Origin: Methylomonas sp.
GTDB lineage: Bacteria; Pseudomonadota; Gammaproteobacteria; Methylococcales; Methylomonadaceae
NCBI GenBank assembly: GCA_028688235.1
Contig: JAQTYP010000243.1
Location: 1 to 5,830, forward strand
Direction of reading: 5' to 3'
DNA length: 5,830 nucleotides
Shown here: one piece after another, positions 1-5,527 of the stretch
Position numbering within the stretch: the stretch's first letter is position 1
How the letters are laid out: each line of letters begins with the position of its first letter
Made by a program: the position numbers and the translations under genes
Notes under the pieces: model-generated
Databases searched by the model: none
The model's input: the letters and a program-made list of their open reading frames with translations, nothing else
What the model was told of the DNA's origin: nothing

Positions 1-1333
1 TTTTCCCTTGAAACTGGATAGTAAAGGATCGTGCTTCGGCTCCGTCATTGAGCACGATCAAAACGATGTCGTCAGCGGGCGTCAGAAAAGCCACATTCGG
101 CAAGAACGCTTGTTGATCGGAATAAATTCTCACCGAACCGGGACGGACGAATTTTGCGGCATGGGCGATCACATAGTAGGCGACGTTGCGGGTAACCTGT
201 TCACCGATGGTCAACGCGCCGACGCAACGGGCCTCGCCGCCGGGTGTATGGGGGCGGCAGAACGGGTCGGAGGCCAGATTCCACTCAAGCACTGCCCGGC
301 TCCAGTTGCGTAGCGAGCCGATCAGCACATTTTTCATGTGCCACATTAAATCCCCCCCGAACTGACCGTCCGAGCCTACCCATTGCTCGGTGAAATAAAG
401 TTTCATGTCAGGGTATTGCCGATGCACTTCGGACAAGGCGGAAATATCGCCACCGTAAAGATGCCAGGCCGATCCGGCCAGGTAACGGCGTGCTTCGGTA
501 TCGGCGAAAATTTCCAACGGGTATTCCGGGATATCGCAATTGTGGTCCCAGCAAAACACTTCCACATCGGCCAATCCGGCTGCTTCTAAAGTCGGCCCCA
601 GATGATTTTTGATGAACTTGGCTTGCTCCGGCGCTTCCATGATCATGCTGGGTTCGTTCTTTTGGTTCAAGGGTTCGTTTTGCGGGGTGATCGCGTGGAC
701 GGTAACGCCTCGCTCCCGCATGGTTTGCAGGTATTTGATCAAGTAGGCGGCGTAAACACCGTAACAATCCGGCCTTAGTTTGCCGCCGACAAAACTTTGG
801 TTGGTCTTCATCCAGGTCGGCGGCGACCAAGATGTTGCCATGATCTTAATCTCGGGGTTGATCGCCAAAATCTCCCGCAACAGCGGAATGACTTCACGGT
901 CGCCGGCATTGATGTCGAAATGGGCAAGCTCAAAGTCCGATTGTCCGACAGGCCTGTCGTCATAGCTAAAGCAGCGCTCGCTCAGATCCGACGCACCGAT
1001 GCTCAGACGCAGAAAACTAACACCGATGCTATCCTCATCGGGCAAAAACAGCTCCCGCAACAATGCTTTCCTGTCAGCGGCGGACAAGCGACCGATCAGC
1101 ATCGCGCTGCCGCCGGTCAACGAAAAACCGAATCCCTCGATGACCTGGTACTTCTGCTTGGCATCCACGGTTATCACAGGGAAATCATTGACGTTGTCGG
1201 CAAAACAGAGCTCATTCGGCTGCCGTTGGAACAAAGTAGTTTGATCGGCGGTGGTCAGCCAAACCGCCAAAAAAGAAGAAGGATCTTTCCAAAAAGGAAG
1301 AACCGGATCATGGGTATGGTTTTGTTTTAGCAT
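1..1333 (-). CDS. Glycoside hydrolase family 30 enzyme (glucosylceramidase / beta-1,6-glucanase-like), C-terminus cut by window edge
   Basis: Reading the minus strand from ATG at 1333 gives 444 uninterrupted codons that continue past base 1. The protein looks like a retaining GH30 beta-glycosidase: a TIM barrel begins near residue 50 (VIEGFGFSLTGGSA at 64-77, the usual GH30 opening), followed by ATSWSPPTWMKTN (166-178), the acid/base motif ITPQNEP with E220, and the nucleophile motif FTEQWVG with E316. GGDLMWHMKNVLIGS and LEWNLASDP follow, and the C-terminal beta-sandwich is reached after about residue 395. GH30 members cleave beta-glucosidic bonds, for example in glucosylceramide or beta-1,6-glucan; the substrate here cannot be fixed. 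Relatives are usually somewhat longer, so only a short tail should be missing. The start is supported by AAAGGA about 6 nt upstream. No signal peptide is visible, which is odd because many relatives are exported. It lies just downstream of a tRNA terminator and is probably the native neighbour of that tRNA. Confidence 0.9.
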   Translation of the reverse strand, partial: MLKQNHTHDPVLPFWKDPSSFLAVWLTTADQTTLFQRQPNELCFADNVNDFPVITVDAKQKYQVIEGFGFSLTGGSAMLIGRLSAADRKALLRELFLPDEDSIGVSFLRLSIGASDLSERCFSYDDRPVGQSDFELAHFDINAGDREVIPLLREILAINPEIKIMATSWSPPTWMKTNQSFVGGKLRPDCYGVYAAYLIKYLQTMRERGVTVHAITPQNEPLNQKNEPSMIMEAPEQAKFIKNHLGPTLEAAGLADVEVFCWDHNCDIPEYPLEIFADTEARRYLAGSAWHLYGGDISALSEVHRQYPDMKLYFTEQWVGSDGQFGGDLMWHMKNVLIGSLRNWSRAVLEWNLASDPFCRPHTPGGEARCVGALTIGEQVTRNVAYYVIAHAAKFVRPGSVRIYSDQQAFLPNVAFLTPADDIVLIVLNDGAEARSFTIQFQGK

Positions 1334-1367
1334 GGAAGTTCCTTTGGAGAAACAACTGGCATTACAC

Positions 1368-1401
1368 ACAAAAAAGGGCCAGGCACCCCGCCTAACCCTT
1401 T
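1368..1401 (-). terminator. Intrinsic terminator behind the tRNA-Thr remnant
   Basis: On the minus strand an 11-bp stem, AAGGGTTAGGC against GCCTGGCCCTT (two G-T wobbles, loop GGGGT), is followed at once by TTTTTTG. The hairpin occupies 1374-1400 and starts only 10 bases past the tRNA CCA end, the usual place for a tRNA terminator. On the plus strand it is followed by a run of eight T, so it could work in both directions. It lies between the tRNA remnant and the GH30 start codon. Confidence 0.75.
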
Positions 1402-1410
1402 CATTTTTTT

Positions 1411-1456
1411 TGGAGCCAATGATGGGAGTCGAACCCGTGACCTAGTGATTACGAAT
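1411..1456 (-). pseudogene. 3' fragment of tRNA-Thr(CGT), probable attachment-site scar
   Basis: The minus strand carries an anticodon loop TTCGTAA (1455-1449, anticodon CGT), a variable region AGGTC, a T-loop TTCGACT, the acceptor 3' strand CATTGGC, a discriminator T and CCA (1413-1411). It closely matches the 3' part of enterobacterial tRNA-Thr(CGT). No 5' half exists: the bases upstream of the anticodon loop cannot form the anticodon stem beyond one pair, and no GCCAATG-like acceptor strand or D-arm is present. The T-stem contains a C:A mismatch at 50:64, suggesting it is no longer under selection as a tRNA. A break in the anticodon loop with everything to CCA kept, plus an adjacent terminator, is typical of the displaced host end left when a tyrosine-recombinase element integrates into a tRNA gene. 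A plain deletion of the 5' half is the alternative. Confidence 0.7.
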
Positions 1457-1540
1457 GTTATATTCTCCATTAACAACCAATTAAATTAATACCTTGCAAT
1501 GGTCGCCGTCACCAAAAACAGCCTCGACAAACCTAGAACA

Positions 1541-1578
1541 AGCTACTAACCATCATGCGTAGCTACGATTCAGCTACG
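1541..1578. repeat. Short AGCTAC(G) repeats with a 10-bp palindrome
   Basis: AGCTAC occurs at 1541, 1561 and 1572; the last two are AGCTACG copies 11 bases apart. The perfect palindrome CGTAGCTACG sits at 1558-1567. The cluster begins about 85 bases from the tRNA scar on the presumed element side, where arm-type integrase binding sites are often found. A binding function is inference, and repeats this short could arise by chance. Confidence 0.3.
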
Positions 1579-1929
1579 GCAGTTATCGACCCAGGCTGTG
1601 TCAAAACGCACAAAAAACATGTCAGCGAATTGAGCAGAATCCTTGGATGAAGCCATAAAGCTGACTCAGACTAAATTTTATTCTACTCTGAAATTGGGGA
1701 AATCAACATTGAAGATTTTCCAAACACCAAGATTACTTCTTACTAAATCAATGTCATACGCAAATTTAACTGGTAAAGCTCGTGTTGACAGCTGGAAAGT
1801 AAGTGACGTTGATTTGCACTGATATTCATGAAAGACCGATCTCGACCCTAACGCGTCGTTGACTTATAACGACGAACGACAGCTTCAGTACACAAGCGGA
1901 CCGTTGATTATTTTGTCGAGCTTTTCGTT

Positions 1930-2071
1930 GTTTCAACGCCATTGCAAGCCTATGTGTAACGGCTTGCGTTTGGAAACAGCCGGGACCAGCATTTATCGCC
2001 GATTTCGGCTCAGATTGAATGCAAATGAGCTTGCATTTCAAAGCTGGAAATGATCACGCATTGTGATGCGT
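1930..2071. other. Cluster of consecutive hairpins, possible structured RNA or recombination site
   Basis: Several dyads follow one another. First, GTTTC-AAC-GCAAGCC (1930-1950) can pair with GGCTTGC-GTT-GAAAC (1961-1977), with a 6-nt bulge on one side and 2 nt on the other. Second is GCCG/CGGC (1998-2009). Third is AATGCAA/TTGCATT around a 6-nt loop (2018-2037). Fourth, two mutually exclusive hairpins overlap at 2053-2071: ATCAC/GTGAT or ACGCAT/ATGCGT. No coding frame explains the region. A relic of a mobile-element end is as likely as an RNA, and the strand is unknown. Confidence 0.3.
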
Positions 2072-2124
2072 ACCCTTTTCTGCCAATATGTTGGTTCTAT
2101 CGAATGGCCGCAAAAAACCAAAAT

Positions 2125-2167
2125 CAGTTACAGCTTCTGGCCTGTTTTAAGCCAGAAGCTGTAACTG
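2125..2167 (-). terminator. Perfect 17-bp hairpin terminator after the propeller gene
   Basis: CAGTTACAGCTTCTGGC (2125-2141) and its exact complement (2151-2167) enclose a 9-base loop, CTGTTTTAA. On the minus strand the hairpin begins 13 bases past the stop codon of the propeller gene and is followed by ATTTTGGTTTTTTG, a T-rich tract that fits rho-independent termination. No comparable T-run follows on the plus strand. The stem is longer and more regular than most bacterial terminators. Confidence 0.75.
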
Positions 2168-2180
2168 CAAAACAGTATAA

Positions 2181-3242
2181 CTATTTAGTGATGGGATTTG
2201 CTTTATTTTTGGCCATCAAATTGGGCGGCGGTCCGATCGGATCAAAGTTTTTGAGCAAAGGCACGTCGTCTTTGTTAACCCACAGCACATCCATGTTATA
2301 GGAGCCTTGCGGTCCCCAACCTCCAGTGAATTTCTTGCCATCCGGCGCGAAGACCCAGCACATGTCTTCGCCGGCGGTATTGATGGTGTCACCAAGGTTC
2401 AATGGTTCCTGCCATTCGCCTTGGGGATTCTGGTAGGAAATCCATTCATCATGTCCGCCGCGCGAGCCCATGTCGGGGCGCATACTGGTAATGATCAGGC
2501 TTTTGCCGTCTTTTGACAGTCCGGTCCAGTGCAAATGATCCCGGTAAGGCGAGTTGATCCGTGCTCCCAAGCTTTGCGGCTTCTGCCAAACGCCATTTTT
2601 CTTTTCGACTTTCCAAATGTCGCTGTCCTGGGTCACGCCCGGTTGCTGGTAGCTGAAGTAAATCAGGCTGTCTGAGGCGATGATCGGGCAATGTTCTTCG
2701 CCAGTCGGGGTATTGATATGCGGTAGCTCGGGCACGTCGTTCCAATTCCGGGCAGGTTGCCAGACGCCGTCGATTTTCTGCGCCACGTAAAGTTCGGCGG
2801 TTGAAAAATTACCCGCTTGGTAGCGCGTAAAATAAATGGCATTACCGTCCTCCGACAGGCTGGGCTCCAGTTCCCACGCTTCGGTGTTGATGTTCGGGCC
2901 TACCTTGGGATCGATGCCAGGCCCGAGATGAATCGGCGTTTGCCAAGCGCCGTTGACGTTGTGCGCCATCCAGATGTCGAAGCTGTAAGGGTTGCCTGGA
3001 GATTCGATACTGCCAGACCTCGTTGAAACGAACAGCGCGGTTTTGCCGTCGGCGCTGTAGGTTATCTCGAATTCCGCGGCATCCGAGTTGATCGGCGCGC
3101 CGATGCTTCTGGCTAACGACGGCGCTTTTGCGTCCGCAGCGGACGGCATGTCCATACCGGGCATCGCGTTAGAAACCTCGTGCGACAGCATTAACACTAG
3201 CGCCACAGAGCAAGTTTTTAGAATAAGGAAGTTCTCTTTCAT
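2181..3242 (-). CDS. Secreted PD40/TolB-like beta-propeller protein
   Basis: The 353-residue product starts with a clear Sec signal peptide: basic start, hydrophobic core to about residue 19, and cleavage probably after SNA at 24-26. No lipobox is present, so a soluble periplasmic or secreted protein is expected. The rest is a beta-propeller of WD40-like PD40 repeats: SADGKTALFVSTRSG (63-77), SEDGNAIYFTRY (130-141), SDSLIYFSYQ (190-199), SKDGKSLIITSMRPD (243-257) and APDGKKFTGGWG (299-310). Between them are blade strands such as DIWMA, ELYVA, DIWKV and DEWIS, followed by GxWQxP turns and HLG, SLG or NLG. PD40 proteins usually bind partners or ligands, and no catalytic site is visible. Mature residues 27-32 are MPGMDM, a methionine-rich stretch. 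An in-frame ATG at 3257 would add five residues but lacks a ribosome binding site, whereas the chosen ATG has AAGGGA 6 nt upstream. The partner and exact role are unknown. Confidence 0.85.
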   Translation of the reverse strand: MKENFLILKTCSVALVLMLSHEVSNAMPGMDMPSAADAKAPSLARSIGAPINSDAAEFEITYSADGKTALFVSTRSGSIESPGNPYSFDIWMAHNVNGAWQTPIHLGPGIDPKVGPNINTEAWELEPSLSEDGNAIYFTRYQAGNFSTAELYVAQKIDGVWQPARNWNDVPELPHINTPTGEEHCPIIASDSLIYFSYQQPGVTQDSDIWKVEKKNGVWQKPQSLGARINSPYRDHLHWTGLSKDGKSLIITSMRPDMGSRGGHDEWISYQNPQGEWQEPLNLGDTINTAGEDMCWVFAPDGKKFTGGWGPQGSYNMDVLWVNKDDVPLLKNFDPIGPPPNLMAKNKANPITK

Positions 3243-3248
3243 ACACCA

Positions 3249-3254
3249 TCCCTT
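3249..3254 (-). promoter_or_regulatory. Ribosome binding site that decides the propeller start
   Basis: AAGGGA on the minus strand lies 6 nt before the ATG at 3242. The in-frame ATG five codons upstream (3257) has only AACCTTCT before it, so the shorter start, which also gives a cleaner signal peptide, is preferred. Confidence 0.6.
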
Positions 3255-3356
3255 CATAGAAGGTTAATATTTTACGATTGTTAAATTAACGCAGGAGCCA
3301 GCAGACTTCTTGCGATAAACCTTATGGATTTTCGGTCCTGAATTGCCTCCAGACAG

Positions 3357-4430
3357 CTAAACTTTTGCCTCAAGCACCAAATTGGTGGGCGTCGTTGCAG
3401 CACGCCTTACCTGGCTGAAGCCTCCTGCATTGAGCACTTCGGTGAGTCTTTTTTGACCGGCCTGGGCGCCTAAACCAAGACCGACTTCCTGAGATTTGGA
3501 CGCGGGGACGCAAACCATCGTCGAAAAAGCATAATAAATCTGGCCTAAAGGATGGAGGTTATCTTCCAACTTATCGCCTGCAAAAGGCTCGACTAACATT
3601 AAGGTCCCACTGTCAGACAAAGTGCTTGCAATATGCTTGGCTGCGCCAACAGGATCGCCCATGTCATGCAGCGCATCGAACATCGTGACCAGATCGTAGT
3701 TTATTCCGGGATACTCTTTCGCTGTCACGACTTCGAAAATCGTATTGCCTGCGACGCCTTCGGCCCGAGCCCGCTCCCGTGCGTGTTCGATCGACGGTTC
3801 GTGAAAATCAAAGCCGTGAAAAGTCGAATCAGGGAATGCCTTAGCCATGAGGATCGTTGAAGACCCGTGCCCGCAGCCAATGTCGGCAACTTTGGCGCCG
3901 GCTTCAAGCTTTTCCCGGACGCCATCGAGTGCGGGCAACCATGAATCGATCAGATTCATCGCATACATGGGCCGGAAAAAGCGTTCGGTTCCGCAGAACA
4001 AACAAGGGCTATGGTCTCTCCAGGGCAACCCTTTGCCGGAGCGGAAAACTTCAGTCAGTTTGGGTTCGTCGATATAAGCGGACATGACGGCCTGGAAGAA
4101 GCCTTGCATGCAGGCCGGATGACCTTCGGCGGCAAAAACGACGGCTTGCTCGGGCGACAGTGAAAATCTGCCGGCCGCTGAATCGTAATTCACATACCCT
4201 GCCGCCGCATTGGCAGAAAGCCACTCCCGAAGATAGCGCTCATCCATGCCGGTGCTGTCGGCCAGTTCCTGGCTGGTTGCGGGACTAATCTCGGCCAAAG
4301 CGCTGTACAGGTCAAGTTTGTCGCCGAGATAGGCTATCAGTAAGCCCAATGACCCGGCGACATCGCCAATTACTTTTCCCTGCAACTGTTCCAGCTTGCT
4401 CTCATTGGTATCTGTTAAACGTATTGCCAT
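3357..4430 (-). CDS. Class I SAM-dependent methyltransferase with N-terminal winged-helix-like domain (Rv2258c-like)
   Basis: The 357-residue protein has an N-terminal helical, winged-helix-like region (about 1-100, including LADSTGMDERYLREWLSANA) as in small-molecule methyltransferases where it serves for dimerisation and substrate capture. A linker with GTERFFRPMYA (147-157) leads to a Rossmann methyltransferase domain: motif I VADIGCGHG (181-189) for S-adenosylmethionine, the acidic strand end GFDFH (206-210), FDALHDMGDP (251-260) and LVEPFAGD (279-286). The C-terminal QEVGLGLGAQAG (314-325) and NLVLEAKV are also characteristic. Length and motif order match the full-length family, so it looks intact. 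The substrate cannot be told. AGAAGG about 8 nt before the ATG supports the start. Two cysteines form PCLFCG at 142-147 just before the GTERFF motif. It lies about 115 bases upstream of the propeller gene with no obvious terminator between them, so co-transcription is possible. Confidence 0.88.
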   Translation of the reverse strand: MAIRLTDTNESKLEQLQGKVIGDVAGSLGLLIAYLGDKLDLYSALAEISPATSQELADSTGMDERYLREWLSANAAAGYVNYDSAAGRFSLSPEQAVVFAAEGHPACMQGFFQAVMSAYIDEPKLTEVFRSGKGLPWRDHSPCLFCGTERFFRPMYAMNLIDSWLPALDGVREKLEAGAKVADIGCGHGSSTILMAKAFPDSTFHGFDFHEPSIEHARERARAEGVAGNTIFEVVTAKEYPGINYDLVTMFDALHDMGDPVGAAKHIASTLSDSGTLMLVEPFAGDKLEDNLHPLGQIYYAFSTMVCVPASKSQEVGLGLGAQAGQKRLTEVLNAGGFSQVRRAATTPTNLVLEAKV

Positions 4431-4514
4431 TTTTTATACCTTCTGTGGGTAAGATTATTGCAAGAAATCTTTGGGGCGTAGTGAAATTGCGGGGCACAAA
4501 GTTTAAACACCCAT

Positions 4515-4529
4515 TGATAATATTTATCA
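4515..4529. promoter_or_regulatory. A/T-rich dyad upstream of the winged-helix methyltransferase
   Basis: TGATAA-TAT-TTATCA is a perfect 6-bp dyad about 85 bases before the start codon of the gene at 3357-4430. Its size and symmetry would suit a dimeric regulator. A second small dyad, AGCCAT-AA-ATGGCT, lies at 4553-4566 in the same 206-base gap. No clear -35/-10 pair could be placed, so the regulatory role is a guess. Confidence 0.25.
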
Positions 4530-4636
4530 GGCAGACAAAATCATCCTGCTAAAGCCATAAATGGCTGATAAACAGCGCCCTTGCCAGCTGCCCTTTCGCA
4601 TCCGATGCACCGTTGCGATTCCATCCGGGTTTAAAC

Positions 4637-5431
4637 TCAGGGCTTTTCGGTCTCAAACAGAATCGCTTGCATCGGATAACGCATCGGACTAGAACCAAAC
4701 TCTTTTTTGAAGGCGTCTGCCAATTCCCTGACAATTTCCTCAGGATCGACGCCGCCCCGATCCCGGATTTCGAAAATCACCGGCGTGTATACCAAGGCTC
4801 GCGCGAAAGCCGTCACATCGAGAACATCGTATTCGTGGCGTTGCACGGAAATAACAACCGGATCAAAGCCGATCTCAAGCAACTGCTCCTTAAGCGGATC
4901 GATTTGGTGGCAGGAAACCGGATCGAATAGAAACTGAGGAGTGTCCGACGGAAAGTATTGCTTGAGCACTTCGAAGCTCAAACTGGCGAAAGGGTTGTAG
5001 CGTTCGGAATCCCAAACCCGGAACAAGTAACGGCCGCCGGGCTTTAAAGTCCGGTACACTTCGCGAAAGCCTTTGTCCCGATCGAAAAACATAATACCAA
5101 ATTGGCAGACGACGGCATCGAACGCTTCGTCAGCGAACGGCAATGCGGTGGCGTCGGCATTTTGGAAAGTGACTTGTTCATTGGGATGAAACTTTTGCCG
5201 AGCCACATCCATCATGGAATCGCTGATGTCGATCGCGGTCAGGCGTGCTTCTTTGGCAAGCAAGCTGCGCAAGTGACGCGTCACGATGCCGGTGCCGGCG
5301 GCAATTTCCAGCACATCTATTGGCGATTGTTCGGCAACGCGCCGTGCGGTATCGGCGCCGTAATGCTCGAACAGCACCGGTCCAAGATCGCGATCATATG
5401 GAATGACAACCTCATCAACATAGCCCCCCAT
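4637..5431 (-). CDS. Class I SAM-dependent methyltransferase (UbiE/Methyltransf_11-like)
   Basis: The 264-residue protein has the standard methyltransferase core near its N-terminus: DVLEIAAGTGIVTRHL (39-54) is motif I, AIDISDSMMDVAR (67-79) carries the acidic residue that holds the SAM ribose, NADATALPFADEAFDAVVCQFGIMFF (91-116) covers motifs II and III, and LKPGGRYLF (129-137) is the post-core strand. The N-terminal YDRDLGPVLFEHY (12-24) is typical of a common bacterial subgroup of this family. The C-terminal 120 residues form the variable substrate-binding cap, so the substrate (quinone, lipid or other small molecule) is not predictable. It looks complete. The start has AAAGGA about 8 nt upstream. 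It belongs to a different subfamily from the methyltransferase that follows it after a 206-base gap, so the two are not a recent duplication. Confidence 0.88.
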   Translation of the reverse strand: MGGYVDEVVIPYDRDLGPVLFEHYGADTARRVAEQSPIDVLEIAAGTGIVTRHLRSLLAKEARLTAIDISDSMMDVARQKFHPNEQVTFQNADATALPFADEAFDAVVCQFGIMFFDRDKGFREVYRTLKPGGRYLFRVWDSERYNPFASLSFEVLKQYFPSDTPQFLFDPVSCHQIDPLKEQLLEIGFDPVVISVQRHEYDVLDVTAFARALVYTPVIFEIRDRGGVDPEEIVRELADAFKKEFGSSPMRYPMQAILFETEKP

Positions 5432-5463
5432 AATAATTTTCCTTTACTAACAATAAGTGGGTA

Positions 5464-5475
5464 ATTTTTAAAAAT
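5464..5475. repeat. 12-bp A/T palindrome upstream of the UbiE-like gene
   Basis: ATTTTTAAAAAT is a perfect palindrome 32 bases before the start codon of the gene at 4637-5431. It overlaps the T-tract of the possible terminator at 5478-5514. It could be part of a promoter or an operator; the sequence alone does not decide. Confidence 0.25.
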
Positions 5476-5514
5476 ACGCAATAATCCTGCGGCCCGGCGC
5501 CTTCGTTTTATTGC
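5465..5514 (-). terminator. Possible weak terminator after the right-edge gene
   Basis: On the minus strand GCAATAA (5514-5508) pairs with TTATTGC (5484-5478) across a 23-base G/C-rich loop, followed by GTATTTTT. The position, just past the stop codon at 5528, fits termination of the right-edge gene, but the 7-bp A/T-rich stem and long loop make it weak. Confidence 0.35.
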
Positions 5515-5527
5515 AGCGAATCTCCGC

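Larger units (their letters stand above)
1457..2124. other. About 670 bases without a convincing gene
   Basis: This A/T-rich stretch separates the tRNA scar from the propeller gene. Open frames here are short (71 codons at most), lack good ribosome binding sites and resemble no family I know. It contains three AGCTAC repeats with a palindrome (1541-1578), a minus-strand frame of 61 codons with no start codon (1678-1863) that may be a gene relic, and a run of hairpins (1930-2071). No integrase, transposase or CRISPR array is visible. The content fits the worn end of an integrated element. Confidence 0.6.

Noticed and set aside
8..1445. Plus-strand open frames of 64-177 codons and a second minus-strand frame at 408-830
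   Set aside because: They overlap the GH30 gene, which has catalytic motifs throughout its frame; the others show no family features and are shadows.
1411..1490. A complete tRNA gene
   Set aside because: No acceptor 5' strand, D-arm or anticodon 5' stem can be found upstream of the anticodon loop, so only the 3' part exists.
1594..1610. GGCTGTGTCAAAACGCA resembles the outer inverted repeat of some insertion sequences
   Set aside because: No inverted partner, target duplication or transposase remnant is visible in the window, so an insertion sequence cannot be supported.
1930..1977. Bulged inverted repeat as an integron attC site
   Set aside because: The end sequences do not fit the RYYYAAC/GTTRRRY core sites and no integron integrase or cassette layout is visible.
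1826..2053. Small frames on both strands (71 and 64 codons)
   Set aside because: No ribosome binding site, no recognisable domain, and they cross the hairpin-rich block; probably chance.
4437..4470. Promoter from TTGCAA and TATAAA upstream of the gene at 3357-4430
   Set aside because: The TATAAA lies directly against the start codon and beside the ribosome binding site, leaving no room for a usable transcription start.
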